Under the pieces are notes generated by a model, which was given only the letters and a program-made list of their open reading frames with translations, was not told where the DNA came from and ran no database searches. Positions 32,942-43,614 of a stretch of DNA of 64,000 nt are shown here, piece after piece. This stretch comes from CBDCGS01 sp965216915 (GTDB taxonomy: Bacteria > Pseudomonadota > Alphaproteobacteria > UBA828): NCBI GenBank assembly GCA_965216915.1, contig CBDCGS010000007.1, forward strand, positions 1-64,000, read 5' to 3'. Position 1 is the first letter of the stretch. The number at the start of each line of letters is the position of its first letter. The position numbers and the translations under genes were made by a program.

Positions 32942-33775
32942 TCAGGGCGCGCCGATCAGAAGCCGCTCGTTCAACGCCTGGATCGGTCGCGCGTTTGGGC
33001 CGGCAGTGTCCTCGAATGCGGCGATCGACGCTTCGACGAGCGAGATCCGTTCGGTCATGACGAACCAGCGCACGCCCTCGCTGCAGGGCGGCGTGGTGAG
33101 CGAGCCCTTGTAGCGGAAGTAGCGCTCGGTGTCGGGTGGCAGCAGCGCGGCCGCGTCGATCGTGGCGTCCGCCACGTCGGCGCGGCCCGGCTCGTGCGGC
33201 ATGTGCTCCCAGACAGGCGCCAGCACGGCGTTGGCCGCGCCCGCATCCATCAGGACGCCGATGACCGCGAGCGTGCCAGCCGCGCTTTTGTGCACGAGAT
33301 GCACCTCCATCGGCGCCCGGGCGCCGTCGACGCTGTGCTCGCTTGGCGCGTGGAAATGGAACTGGAGCAGCTCGAAAGCCTCGCCATCGACGCTGAGCGT
33401 GCTCCCCGGCGCGTAGTCGACCTGAATCGTGTGTCCATTGTTCACAATCGTCAGGGGTGACGGCTTGTAGGCGAAGGTCAACGCCGGTGGCGTCGCGTTC
33501 ACGGCACCCGTCAAGTCGATTGGGGACTGCATGCGCCCCGCGGCGCAGGCCGCGAAGTCGGGGGAAAGCGTGCCCCAATGCTCGGGTCCGTCGGCGCCCG
33601 CGTAGCTCCAGTGAACCGTCGCGCCGTGGCCATCGCCATGCCCATGGTCCGCCGCGGCGTTGCCATGCCCGCCATGGTCGTCGCCGTTGCCGTGACCACT
33701 GCTCAGAGGCCACGCCGAGAGGATGCCGATCGCGGCGATCGCGATCAGCACCGCAACGTGGTCAAGCTTGATCAT
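32942..33775 (-). CDS. Alpha-type carbonic anhydrase, exported
   Basis: This 277-residue periplasmic carbonic anhydrase starts at ATG 33775 (MIKLDHVAVLIAIAAIGIL, a signal segment). A His/Gly/Asp-rich stretch (GHGNGDDHGGHGNAAADHGH, residues about 27-50) is followed by the eukaryotic-type CA fold WSYAGADGPEHWGTLSP. The first two zinc-binding histidines sit in LLQFHFHAPSEH, the third in MEVHLVHKS. The substrate-pocket Thr is in GSLTTPPCSEGVRWFVM. It interconverts CO2 and bicarbonate. The His-rich segment may bind zinc before delivery. A longer frame to 33802 is less likely. Confidence 0.93.
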   Translation of the reverse strand: MIKLDHVAVLIAIAAIGILSAWPLSSGHGNGDDHGGHGNAAADHGHGDGHGATVHWSYAGADGPEHWGTLSPDFAACAAGRMQSPIDLTGAVNATPPALTFAYKPSPLTIVNNGHTIQVDYAPGSTLSVDGEAFELLQFHFHAPSEHSVDGARAPMEVHLVHKSAAGTLAVIGVLMDAGAANAVLAPVWEHMPHEPGRADVADATIDAAALLPPDTERYFRYKGSLTTPPCSEGVRWFVMTERISLVEASIAAFEDTAGPNARPIQALNERLLIGAP

Positions 33776-33978
33776 CGCCTCCCCCCAAGGCTGCAAATCC
33801 AAGCGATTCCAACATTCTCAGCGCCTCCTGGTTCTGACGCAAGCGCGATCGGGGCAGCATGAAGCGTGGCGGCCGCGCCAACGCACGTCCGGAACGTGCC
33901 AGTTGCAGCGGGAGGTGGATCAGGTCCAAGGAGATTTGTGCGCCGCTCGGCGCTCGCGACCGCGACCGCGCCGCGGCG

Positions 33979-34593
33979 TCAGCGCGAGTAGTATTCGATG
34001 ACCAGGTTCGGTTCCATCTGGACCGGATAGGGCACATCCGCGAATTTCGGCGTGCGCACGAAATGACCGACCATCCTGTTGTGGTCGACCTCGACGTAAT
34101 CCGGGACTTCGCGCTCGGGCGATTCTACCGCCTCCAACACGATCGGCAACTCGCGTGAGCGCTCGCGCAACGCGATCTCGTCGCCCTCGCGCACCAAGTA
34201 GCTCGGGATGGTGACGCGCCGTCCATTGACGTGGACGTGGCCGTGGCTCACGAACTGGCGCGCGGCGAACACGGTCGGCACGAACTTCATCCGGTAGATC
34301 ACGGCGTCCAGGCGCCGCTCCAGAAGGCCGATCAAGTTCTCGCTGGTGTCGCCCTTGTTGTGATCCGCGGTCTTGTAATAACGCCGGAACTGCTTTTCGG
34401 TGATGTTGCCGTAATAGCCCCGCAGCTTCTGCTTCGCCATGAGCTGGACGCCGAAATCCGACGGCTTGCGCCGGCGTTGCCCATGTTGGCCGGGCGCATA
34501 GTCGCGCCGGTTGGTCGGGCTCTTGGGCCGGCCCCAGAGATTGACGCCGAGACGCCGGCAAACCTTGTACTTCGAGTTGAGACGCTTAGACAT
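33979..34593 (-). CDS. rpsD: 30S ribosomal protein S4
   Basis: This 204-residue S4 protein opens with the conserved KRLNSKYKVCRRLGVNLWGR. It then has SPTNRRDYAPGQHGQRRRKP, the KQKLRGYYGNITEKQF stretch and an S4 RNA-binding domain LERRLDAVIYRMKFVPTVFA, continuing as ARQFVSHGHVHVNGRRVTIP. It binds 16S rRNA early in assembly. As in many alphaproteobacteria it is separate from the main ribosomal operon. There is about 200 nt of non-coding DNA between it and the carbonic anhydrase gene with no clear signal. Confidence 0.97.
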   Translation of the reverse strand: MSKRLNSKYKVCRRLGVNLWGRPKSPTNRRDYAPGQHGQRRRKPSDFGVQLMAKQKLRGYYGNITEKQFRRYYKTADHNKGDTSENLIGLLERRLDAVIYRMKFVPTVFAARQFVSHGHVHVNGRRVTIPSYLVREGDEIALRERSRELPIVLEAVESPEREVPDYVEVDHNRMVGHFVRTPKFADVPYPVQMEPNLVIEYYSR

Positions 34594-34698
34594 CGAAGGC
34601 CTTGCAAAAACACGGGATTGCGCTGCGCGGACCGCCGCCGACGCAGGCGCGCCACTATAGCGGCGAGCCCGGGTGTGTCAAACCATGATTCGATGCGC

Positions 34699-35493
34699 TC
34701 AGCCGTCTGCGTCGCCGCGCGGGCGGCGGGGCTCGGCCAGCGCCCGCACCATGCCGAACAGCGTCTGAACGTCTTGGCGGGTGAGCTGCATACGCTCGAA
34801 CATCGCACGCATGTTGCGCGCCATTTTCGGGCGCATTTCCGGCGTCGGATAAAAGCCGTGGGTCTCGAGCGTGCTTTCCAGGTGCCTGAAGAAGCTCTCG
34901 ACTTCGCCCTTGTTGGCCCAGCTGGTCTGACGCAACGGCAATTCGAGCGCGGGCGCGTCGACCACGCCAACCCGCCACTCATAGGCGACGATCAGCACGG
35001 CTTGGGCGAGATTGAGCGAGGCAAACGCTGGATTCAGTGGGACCTGCACGATGGCGTCCGCCGCCACCAATTCCTCGTTGTTGAGGCCGGTGCGCTCGGG
35101 CCCGAAGATGACCGCCGCGCGCGCGCCGCCGGCGGCGCCTGCCATCATGTCGGCGGCGGCCTGACGGGGTGTCACGACGGGCTTGATCATCTCGCGCGGT
35201 CGCGCGGTCGTCGCGTAGACCATGTGCGCATCGGCCGTCGCGTCGGCGACGGTGTGGAACACGCGCACGCGATTGAGAACCTCATCGGCACCGGATGCCG
35301 CATTGAGCGCCTTGACGTTGGGCCAGCCGTCACGTGGCGCGACGAGGCGCAGGTCGGCAAGCCCGCAGTTCAGCATGGCGCGCGCGGCGGTCCCGATGTT
35401 TTGACCGAGCTGCGGCCGCACGAGCACGATCGCCGGGCCGGCGACATCGACATGCGCGCCCGCGTCGCTCTTTCGGTGATCGGGCCCCGGCAC
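34699..35493 (-). CDS. trmJ: tRNA (cytidine/uridine-2'-O-)-methyltransferase TrmJ-like
   Basis: This 264-residue SPOUT methyltransferase has the N-terminal AIVLVRPQLGQNIGTAARAM followed by LNCGLADLRLVAPRDGWPN, VYATTARPREMIKPV, AAVIFGPERTGLNNEEL and the knot motif PLNPAFASLNLAQAVLIVAY. TrmJ methylates position 32 in the tRNA anticodon loop. The C-terminal helical part (FRHLESTLETHGFYP onward) is of normal TrmJ length. Repeat copy C begins 10 nt beyond the ATG on the upstream side. Confidence 0.92.
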   Translation of the reverse strand: MPGPDHRKSDAGAHVDVAGPAIVLVRPQLGQNIGTAARAMLNCGLADLRLVAPRDGWPNVKALNAASGADEVLNRVRVFHTVADATADAHMVYATTARPREMIKPVVTPRQAAADMMAGAAGGARAAVIFGPERTGLNNEELVAADAIVQVPLNPAFASLNLAQAVLIVAYEWRVGVVDAPALELPLRQTSWANKGEVESFFRHLESTLETHGFYPTPEMRPKMARNMRAMFERMQLTRQDVQTLFGMVRALAEPRRPRGDADG

Positions 35494-35502
35494 GGCGCGC
35501 GG

Positions 35503-35608
35503 CTAGAGCAAATCTCGAGCAGGTGGACTCACCTGCGACGACGAATTTGCGTCATTTCCAATGAGAGAGAGCATTCGCGTGAGCATGGGCGAGCGTGAAA
35601 TGCTCTAG
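35503..35608 (+). repeat. Dispersed CTAG-bounded repeat, copy C
   Basis: This 106-bp element runs from CTAGAGCA to TGCTCTAG with 8-bp perfect terminal inverted repeats. Inside are CGAGCAGGTG-GACT-CACCTGCGACG, then AATTTGCGTCATTTCCAAT and a longer imperfect hairpin formed by GAGAGCATTCGCG and CGTGAAATGCTC. It lies between the start of trmJ and the stop of cysS, co-directional genes on the minus strand. By eye it is over 90% identical to the reverse complement of copy A. Confidence 0.87.
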
Positions 35609-35660
35609 CGATCCGGCGTGCGCCGGCATCCGGCGGCGGTGCGCAAGGCACCACACCTGG

Positions 35661-37030
<1,370 letters not shown>

Positions 37031-37034
<4 letters not shown>

Positions 37035-38701
37035 GCGCTTCCTCGGTAGCGATTGGTGATCGGATAGCGCCGATCCTTGCCGAACGAGCGCCGCGTCAGC
37101 TTGACGCCCGGCGGCGCTTGACGCCGCTTATACTCGGCAACGTCGAGCATCCGCCAGACGCGCGTCACGGTGGCTTCGTCGTGACCCCGCGCGACGATCT
37201 CGGCGGTCGAGAGCTCCTCCTCGATGAGCGAGCGCAAAATGTCGTCGAGCACCTCGTAGGGGGGCAGCGTGTCCTGGTCGGTCTGATCGGGTTTAAGCTC
37301 GGCCGAGGGCGGCTTGGTGATGATCGCCTCCGGAATCACGGCGCCGTCCGGCCCCAGCAGACCGTCGCCCGCGCACTGGTTGCGCCACCGCGAGAGCGCG
37401 AACGCGGTGGTCTTGTAGACGTCCTTGAGCACCGAATAGCCGCCGCACATGTCGCCATAGAGGGTCGCGTAGCCAACCGACATTTCCGACTTGTTGCCGG
37501 TCGTGAGCACCATATGGCCGAGCTTGTTGCTGAGCGCCATCAGAATGACGCCGCGAATACGCGCCTGGATGTTCTCCTCGGTCTCGTCGGCGGCACGGCC
37601 GTCGAACACCGGCGCGAGCATGTCCTCGAACGCGCCGACCGCAGGCTCGATCGCCACCGTGTGCAGCGTCACGCCGAGCCGGGATGCGCACTCGGCAGCG
37701 TCGTCGAGCGAGGCCTGCACGGTGTAGCGCGACGGCATGCGCACACAGAGCACCCGCTCTCGGCCGAGCGCGTCAACCGCGACCGCCGCCGAGAGCGCCG
37801 AATCGATGCCGCCCGAGAGCCCGATCAGAACACCCGGAAAGGCGTTCTTCTCCACATAGTCGCGGAGCCCGAGCACCATCGAGCGGTAGATCGCTTCCAG
37901 CCCCTCGGGCACGCGTGCGATGGGGGCCGCGGCTGCGCACGCCCACCGATCGTCGGCGGACCGGCGCCACTCGGTGGTCACGAGCGCGGGTTCGAAGGAC
38001 GGCGCCTGGGCCTTGAGCGTGCAGTCGCCATTGAGCACGAACGAGGCGCCGTCGAACACAAGCTCGTCCTGACCGCCCACTTGGTTGAGATAGACCAGCG
38101 GCAGCTCCGTCTCGGTGACCCGCGCGACCGCGAGGTTGAGCCGTGCGTCCGCCTTGTCGCTCTCGAAGGGCGAGCCGTTGATGACGATGAGGATCTCGGC
38201 GCCCGATTCCTGCAGGCACTCCGGCACCTCGCTGAACCACATGTCCTCGCACACCATCACGCCAAGCCGAACACCGCGAAACGGGATGGGGCCGGGCAAC
38301 GGGCCCTGCGCGAACACGCGGACCTCGTCGAACACGCCGTAGTTCGGCAGCTCGTGCTTGTAGCGGCGGGCCGCGATCTCACCGCCGTCGAGGAGCAGCG
38401 CCGCGTTGTAGAGCGCGCCGTTCTCGTGCCACGGGGTGCCGAGAAGGATGCCGGGGCCGCCATCCGCGGTCGCGCGGGCGAGCGCCTCGACCGTGTCGGC
38501 GACCGCGGCCTGAAACATGGGCTTGAGCACCAGATCTTCCGGGGGATAGCCGGTGACCACGAGCTCCGAGCAGACGAGCAAGTCCGCGCCCTCGGCCGCC
38601 GCGTCCGCGCGCGCGGCGAGCAGGCGTCCCTTGTTGCCCTCAAGGTCCCCCATGATCGGGTTAAGCTGGGCGAGGGCGATGGTCAGAGCATCGGTCATCA
38701 C
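37031..38701 (-). CDS. nadE: Glutamine-dependent NAD+ synthase
   Basis: This 556-residue two-domain enzyme converts nicotinate adenine dinucleotide to NAD+. The nitrilase-like glutaminase (residues 1-270) shows E, K and C in SELVVTGYPPEDL, YKHELPNYGVFDE and LGVMVCEDMWFSE. The synthetase domain starts with IGLSGGIDSALSAAVAV (ATP PP-loop) and includes TTGNKSEMSVGYATLYGD. A second ATG lies one codon after the first. It clusters with pncB, giving two successive steps of the NAD salvage route. Confidence 0.96.
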
Positions 38702-38785
38702 CGCCTCGGGGTCTCTCGCGGCGGCGGACGTTAGGCCGGCGCGGCGCGGCCTGTCAACGCGCGCGCCAGGGCCACCATCCCGCCC

Positions 38786-39946
38786 TCATTCGCCACCGCG
38801 CGGTTCCTGGCCCGCGCCGTTGCGCAGCAGGAACTCGCGGCCGAGCTTGACGCGCGCCTCGTCCCCATATTCGACGATATCGGCGGTCGCATAGGTCTCA
38901 GACCAGACCTCCGGCAAGAATGAGCCCGTGCCGATGACATCGATGGGTGCGTCGACGCTCGCCATCACCTTGCACTTGGCCGGCGAGAACCCCGAGCTCG
39001 CGACGATTTTCACAGACGCGAAGCCGCCCTCATCGAGGGCATCGCGCAAGGCGAAGATAGCGGCCGCGCTGACGCCCGTGCCGATGAGCCACCTCAGCTC
39101 CGTCTCGGTGCGATACTCGCGGGTCGCGTTGGGGCTGTGACGCTCGAGCACGGCGTATGACGACGCCATGTCCAACCCTTCCACATAACGCCCGCCGTGA
39201 GTGTCGAGGCGCATGCTGAGCCGCCCGTCTTGCGCCAGGGATGGAAAGCGCCGGCAGACCTCGAGCGCGTCCGAGATCTCTCGGCCGAAATAATCCACCA
39301 GGACCGTCATCGGCTCCTCGGGAAAGACCTCTTGAAACATCTCGGCCGCGCGCGCCGTCGAGCCGGCATAGCCGATGAGCCCGTGCGGCATGGTGCCGAA
39401 GCCCCGCTGATTGCCGAAATAGTGCGCGGTCGCGTCGGTCGCGTTGCCGATGAAGCCGACCGCGCCCGCGTCTCGCTTCGCCGCCTGCGATCCGACACTC
39501 GCTGCATAGGCCATCATCTCGGCCATCGCGTTGCCCGCGCAATGACGCGCGTCCATGGCGATGAACGAGACGGCGGGCAACGCGACGCTCATGGCATAGG
39601 CGTTGTATGCAGCGACGCAGCACGCGCCGAGCCGCTGCAGGTAGAGCGTCTCGAGGTCCACAAGATGCCGGAAAGAGCCCGACAAATAGACCAGCGGTTC
39701 GCCCGCGCCAACCCAATCACCCTCTTGAAAGCGGCAATCGATATCGAATGTCGTGCCGCGCTCGTCGGCCACGCTGTTCAGCCAATCGAGCATCAGACGA
39801 GGCGCAAAGCAGACGGGGCGGCGCATGAAGATCGCGTAGGTGACGCGCGCGTCGCCGAACCGCGCGATGGTCTCGCGCGTGCGCGCGAAGTAGCGGTCGG
39901 TGTACCGAGGGACGTCGGCCGCGGTGGGTGTGAGCGTGTCCGACAT
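38786..39946 (-). CDS. pncB: Nicotinate phosphoribosyltransferase
   Basis: This 386-residue type II phosphoribosyltransferase couples nicotinate to PRPP in NAD salvage. It has the N-terminal TDRYFARTRETIARFGDARV, the substrate-site MDARHCAGNAMAEMMAYA and HGLIGYAGSTARAAEMFQ, with LRDALDEGGFASVKIVASSG in the phosphate-binding barrel end. Just downstream on the same strand lies nadE (85 nt), which completes NAD+ formation after NadD. The N-terminal start at 39946 is well aligned with the family. There is no sign of damage. Confidence 0.92.
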   Translation of the reverse strand: MSDTLTPTAADVPRYTDRYFARTRETIARFGDARVTYAIFMRRPVCFAPRLMLDWLNSVADERGTTFDIDCRFQEGDWVGAGEPLVYLSGSFRHLVDLETLYLQRLGACCVAAYNAYAMSVALPAVSFIAMDARHCAGNAMAEMMAYAASVGSQAAKRDAGAVGFIGNATDATAHYFGNQRGFGTMPHGLIGYAGSTARAAEMFQEVFPEEPMTVLVDYFGREISDALEVCRRFPSLAQDGRLSMRLDTHGGRYVEGLDMASSYAVLERHSPNATREYRTETELRWLIGTGVSAAAIFALRDALDEGGFASVKIVASSGFSPAKCKVMASVDAPIDVIGTGSFLPEVWSETYATADIVEYGDEARVKLGREFLLRNGAGQEPRGGE

Positions 39947-39975
39947 CGGTGTGCGCGAGTGTTCGGGCCCGGGCG

Positions 39976-41361
39976 CTAGCCGTAAGAGACGCGCGCCGTG
40001 GGCTCGAAGCCGTCGCGCTCCTCCTTCAGCTGTTCGGCGACGAGGAATGCCAGCTCGAGCGCCTGCGAGGCGTTGAGCCGGGGATCACAATGGGTGTGGT
40101 AGCGGGCCGATAGGCTCTCTTCGGTGATCGCCTGCGCGCCCCCGAGACATTCGGTGACGTCCTGGCCGGTCATCTCGAAGTGAACCCCGCCGGGATGCGT
40201 GCCCTCGGCGCGATGCACGTCGAAGAAGCCGCGAACCTCGGCCAAGATCGCGTCGAACGGCCGCGTCTTGTAGCCGTTGTTCGATTTGATGGTGTTGCCG
40301 TGCATGGGGTCGCAGGCCCACAGCACCTTGCGGCCCTCGCGCGCGACCGCGCGCACGAGCGGCGGCAGCTTCTCAACCACCTGCTCATGGCCCATGCGTG
40401 CGATGACGGTGAGCCGGCCCGGCTCGTTCAGCGGGTTCAACCGGTCGATCAACGCGACCAGATCATCCGGCTCGAGCGACGGACCCGCCTTGAGACCGAT
40501 CGGGTTGCCCACGCCCTGCAGGAAGGCGACGTGCGCGCCGTCGAGCTGGCGCGTCCGATCGCCGATCCACAGCATGTGCGCCGAGCAGTCGTACCAATCG
40601 TCCGTCGTGGAATCGATCCGTGTGAGCGCCTCCTCATATTGGAGGATGAGCGCCTCGTGAGACGTGAAGAACTCGGTCTCGCGGATCTGCGGCGTCGTCT
40701 CGGAGGTGAGCCCGCAAGCGGCCATGAAGGCCAGGGTCTCGCTGAGCTGCCCCGCCATCGCCTCATAGCGCGCGCTCTGCGCGCTGCCGGAGACGAAATC
40801 GAGGTTCCAGCGGTGCACCTCGTGCAGGTCGGCGTAGCCGCCCTGGGCAAAGGCGCGGAGCAGATTGAGCGTGGCGGCGGATTGGCTGTAGGCCTGCATC
40901 AGCCGCTCGGGATCGGGCGTGCGCGAGGGCGCATCGAACGCCATTCCGTTCACCATGTCGCCCCGGTAGGCGGGCAGGGTGACCTCGCCCTGGCTCTCGG
41001 TATCGGCCGAGCGGGGCTTCGCGAATTGACCGGCGAGCCGGCCCACCTTCACGACCGGCAGCTTGGCCCCGAAGGTCAACACCACCGCCATTTGCAGGAG
41101 CACGCGGAAGGTGTCGCGAATATTGTCCGGGTGGAACTCGGCGAAGCTTTCCGCGCAGTCGCCGCCTTGAAGCAGAAATGCCCGGCCCTCGCACGCGTCG
41201 GCCAAGCGGGCGCGCAGGCTTCGCGCCTCACCGGCAAACACCAGTGGCGGCGAGCGGCGCAGGCGCTCCTCCACGGCCACCAGCGCCGCCCCATCAGGCC
41301 AGCTTGGCTGCTGCTTGATCGCGCAGTCGCGCCACCCCTCAGGGCTCCACTCGGACGACAT
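39976..41361 (-). CDS. Class II 3-deoxy-7-phosphoheptulonate (DAHP) synthase
   Basis: This 461-residue plant/AroA-II-type enzyme is the first step of the shikimate pathway, condensing PEP with erythrose 4-phosphate. It has WSPEGWRDCAIKQQPSWPD, LQGGDCAESFAEFHPDNIR, the arginine-rich AGQFAKPRSADTE, CSAHMLWIGDRTRQLDGAHV and WACDPMHGNTIKSNNGYKTR. The metal ligands Cys, His, Glu and Asp sit in these and in GVHFEMTGQDVTECLGGA. Residue length is normal. It stands alone between pncB and gor. Confidence 0.95.
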   Translation of the reverse strand: MSSEWSPEGWRDCAIKQQPSWPDGAALVAVEERLRRSPPLVFAGEARSLRARLADACEGRAFLLQGGDCAESFAEFHPDNIRDTFRVLLQMAVVLTFGAKLPVVKVGRLAGQFAKPRSADTESQGEVTLPAYRGDMVNGMAFDAPSRTPDPERLMQAYSQSAATLNLLRAFAQGGYADLHEVHRWNLDFVSGSAQSARYEAMAGQLSETLAFMAACGLTSETTPQIRETEFFTSHEALILQYEEALTRIDSTTDDWYDCSAHMLWIGDRTRQLDGAHVAFLQGVGNPIGLKAGPSLEPDDLVALIDRLNPLNEPGRLTVIARMGHEQVVEKLPPLVRAVAREGRKVLWACDPMHGNTIKSNNGYKTRPFDAILAEVRGFFDVHRAEGTHPGGVHFEMTGQDVTECLGGAQAITEESLSARYHTHCDPRLNASQALELAFLVAEQLKEERDGFEPTARVSYG

Positions 41362-41426
41362 CCCGCTCTCCTTCTCGGGCTCTAAACGACTGCTATACGC
41401 CTGAAACGGTTAAGGTTCCAGTCTTT

Positions 41427-42797
41427 CTACTCGGCCGCCTCGGCCTCGAACTCGGGCGCGGGATCATACATCGTGACAAATTCCTCCGACGATGTGGGGT
41501 GCACGGCCACCGTCGCGTCGAATTGCGCCTTCGTCGCGCCGGCCTTGATGGCGACGCCGAGGAGCTGCACGAGCTCGCCCGCACCGCTGCCGACCATGTG
41601 GCACCCGACCACCCGATCGCTGTCTCGATCCACGACCAGCTTCATGAAAACGGTCTCCGCGCGTCCGGTGATGGTGTGCTTGAGCGGCCGAAATCGGGTC
41701 TTGTAGATGTCGACGGAGCGGTAGGCGCGCCGGGCATCCTCCTCGGCGAGGCCCACGGTCCCCACCTCGGGCTGCGTGAAGACGGCGGTGGCGACGTCCC
41801 GGTGGTCCGGATCCTGGGGATTGTCGTTGTAGAGCGTCTCGGCGAGGCACCGGCCCTCGTGGATGGCAACGGGCGTGAGGTTGATTCGGTCCGTGACGTC
41901 ACCCACCGCATAGATGTTCGACACATCCGTCCGCGAGGACGCATCGACCTGGATCGCGCCCTTGTGGTTCAGCTTGACGCCGACCTCGGTCAAGCCGATC
42001 CCGTCGGTGCGAGGCGCGCGCCCGGTTGCGAAAAGCACCTCGTCGACCTCGATGACATCGCCATGGGTCGTGGCCACCGCGACACCCTCGCCGGCGCGCG
42101 CCAGGGAGACGGCGTTCGTGTTGAGCCTCACATCCACGCCCGCCTTGCGCATCTCGTCGCACAGGACCTCGCGCACATCCATGTCGAACCCACGCAGGAT
42201 CATGTCCGAGCGGTAGAGCTGAACCACTTCGACGCCGAGGCCGTTCAGGATGCAGGCGAACTCGCAGGCGATGTAGGCCCCGCCGACGACGACGACCCGC
42301 GGCGGAAGCGTGGGCAGATCGAAGATCTCGTTCGACGTGATCCCAAGCTCTATCCCCGGAATATCCGGCAGGGTCGGCCAGCCGCCCGTTGCAATCAAGA
42401 TGGTCTCGGCGGTGTAGTGCCGGTCGCCGACGGCCACCGTGTTGCGGTCGACCAGGCGCCCCGTTCCCTCGATCTCGGTCACCCCGGAATCGCTCAACAG
42501 CCGCCGGTAGATTCCCTCGAGACGGTCGAGCTCCTTGCTCTTCGCCGCAACCATGGCCGACCAGTCGAAGCTCTGCGGGCCCACCGACCAGCCATAGGCC
42601 TCGGCATCCTGAAAGTCGTGACTGAAGTGGGACGCGTAGACCAGGAATTTTTTCGGAATGCAGCCGCGGTGAACGCAGGTTCCGCCAAGCTTGCTGTGCT
42701 CGACCAAGGCGACGCGTGCGCCGTAGGAGGCCGCACGCCGCGCGCACGCAACGCCGCCGGAGCCCCCTCCGATCACAAAGAGGTCAAGATCCGCCAT
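41427..42797 (-). CDS. gor: Glutathione-disulfide reductase
   Basis: This 456-residue FAD flavoenzyme reduces glutathione disulfide with NADPH. It starts at ATG 42797 (MADLDLFVIGGGSGGVACAR) with the FAD fold, then redox cysteines in LGGTCVHRGCIPKKFL. The NAD(P) fold is VVVVGGAYIACEFACILNGL, the GVKLNHKGAIQVDASSRTD region precedes AVGDVTDRINLTPVAIHEGR, and it closes with the dimer-interface VAVHPTSSEEFVTMYDP, whose histidine acts as base. The open frame extends to 43028 but that extension overlaps transposase remnants and is not part of the gene. The assignment to gor versus other pyridine nucleotide disulfide oxidoreductases is strong. Confidence 0.94.
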   Translation of the reverse strand: MADLDLFVIGGGSGGVACARRAASYGARVALVEHSKLGGTCVHRGCIPKKFLVYASHFSHDFQDAEAYGWSVGPQSFDWSAMVAAKSKELDRLEGIYRRLLSDSGVTEIEGTGRLVDRNTVAVGDRHYTAETILIATGGWPTLPDIPGIELGITSNEIFDLPTLPPRVVVVGGAYIACEFACILNGLGVEVVQLYRSDMILRGFDMDVREVLCDEMRKAGVDVRLNTNAVSLARAGEGVAVATTHGDVIEVDEVLFATGRAPRTDGIGLTEVGVKLNHKGAIQVDASSRTDVSNIYAVGDVTDRINLTPVAIHEGRCLAETLYNDNPQDPDHRDVATAVFTQPEVGTVGLAEEDARRAYRSVDIYKTRFRPLKHTITGRAETVFMKLVVDRDSDRVVGCHMVGSGAGELVQLLGVAIKAGATKAQFDATVAVHPTSSEEFVTMYDPAPEFEAEAAE

Positions 42798-42918
42798 TGC
42801 TCGTCTCCCGCTGGTCCGGTTGGGTCCGCACGCACAAGGATCATAGTGCGCCATCCTGCCGCAGCAAGACGATGCCAACGTGCCACGATGAGGTTCGAGA
42901 GAGGACGCGCTGACGACC

Positions 42919-43113
42919 GCGAGCAGCTCCGCTGCCATCTCGGAGATTGTCTCGACGCATGCAACGACGCCCGAAGACTGAAGACCCTGAACGGGCTCAC
43001 ACCCTACGAGGCCATCTGACGAGGCCATCTACAGCTCATGGGAAGCCGAACCTCGAACGTTTAGGCTACTTCCTATCCAGCAAATGACGCGACGAAACAC
43101 CTCGCTGGCGTCG
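42919..43113 (+). pseudogene. IS481-type transposase, C-terminal remnant with 13-bp duplication
   Basis: A frame ending at 43019 encodes LRCHLGDCLDACNDARRLKT followed by LNGLTPYEAI, the C-terminal end of IS481/IS3-type DDE transposases. The reading stops by frameshift at a 13-bp tandem duplication (ACGAGGCCATCTG / ACGAGGCCATCTA). Removing one copy continues it as EAIYSSWEAEPRTFRLLPIQ then QMTRRNT, the expected family ending, though the final stop has changed to TCG. The rest of the transposase is missing, and the remnant sits upstream of gor. Confidence 0.65.
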
Positions 43114-43184
43114 GTTCGACGACGAGGGCGTTTTCGGCGGATCGCCCAGCGCGGCGCGGTCGGGCGTGCGGCTCGTCGAGCTGT

Positions 43185-43345
43185 TAATTAGAGTCATATT
43201 GCACCAAAATACGTCAAAATCGTCTCACCGCGCGATGTTAATATAACAAAAGTAATATTCGCAAGGTAGAGGAATTAAAGGTTGAAGCTAGATCAACCAC
43301 AGGTTATATTTTTTACCTCATCAGTTGTATGTTAATAGTAGTAAA
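43185..43345. other. AT-rich non-coding stretch
   Basis: About 160 nt of markedly low G+C in a GC-rich region, with runs such as GTTAATATAACAAAAGTAAT and GGTTATATTTTTTACC. No ORF of note and no tRNA were seen. It lies between the IS481 remnant and the Mor-like regulator, so it may be a promoter/operator region or a piece of foreign DNA. The 43346-43614 part that follows is normal GC and holds only a doubtful in-frame extension of the Mor-like gene. Confidence 0.45.
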
Positions 43346-43614
43346 ATCGATGGGATCGCATGGTGATTGCTCGTCCGCACGAGCGGCCGCGCGGTTGGGG
43401 ACCGCGGTCGACAGTCGACATCACCCAACGAACACTTGAGCCGTACGCCAGCGGCAGGGCGATGCCTCACCCGCCGACGAAGACCATCGCGGGCCTTCGA
43501 CGTGGGCGCGGCTTGCCTTTTTCGTGTCAGAACCGCAGGCCTTCAAACTGCGGCGGCGCAATAGGTGTGGAGGGGCTTCGCATTATCGAGGCGCAGGAGG
43601 GAACGGACTGCAAC

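Noticed and set aside
41499..42900. A long + strand frame antisense to gor
   Set aside because: Only the last ~35 codons after about 42919 show real homology (IS481 transposase end); the rest is a shadow of gor.
43360..43614. N-terminal extension of the Mor-like protein
   Set aside because: The extra 85 residues have no family counterpart, while ATG 43615 has a GGAGG upstream.
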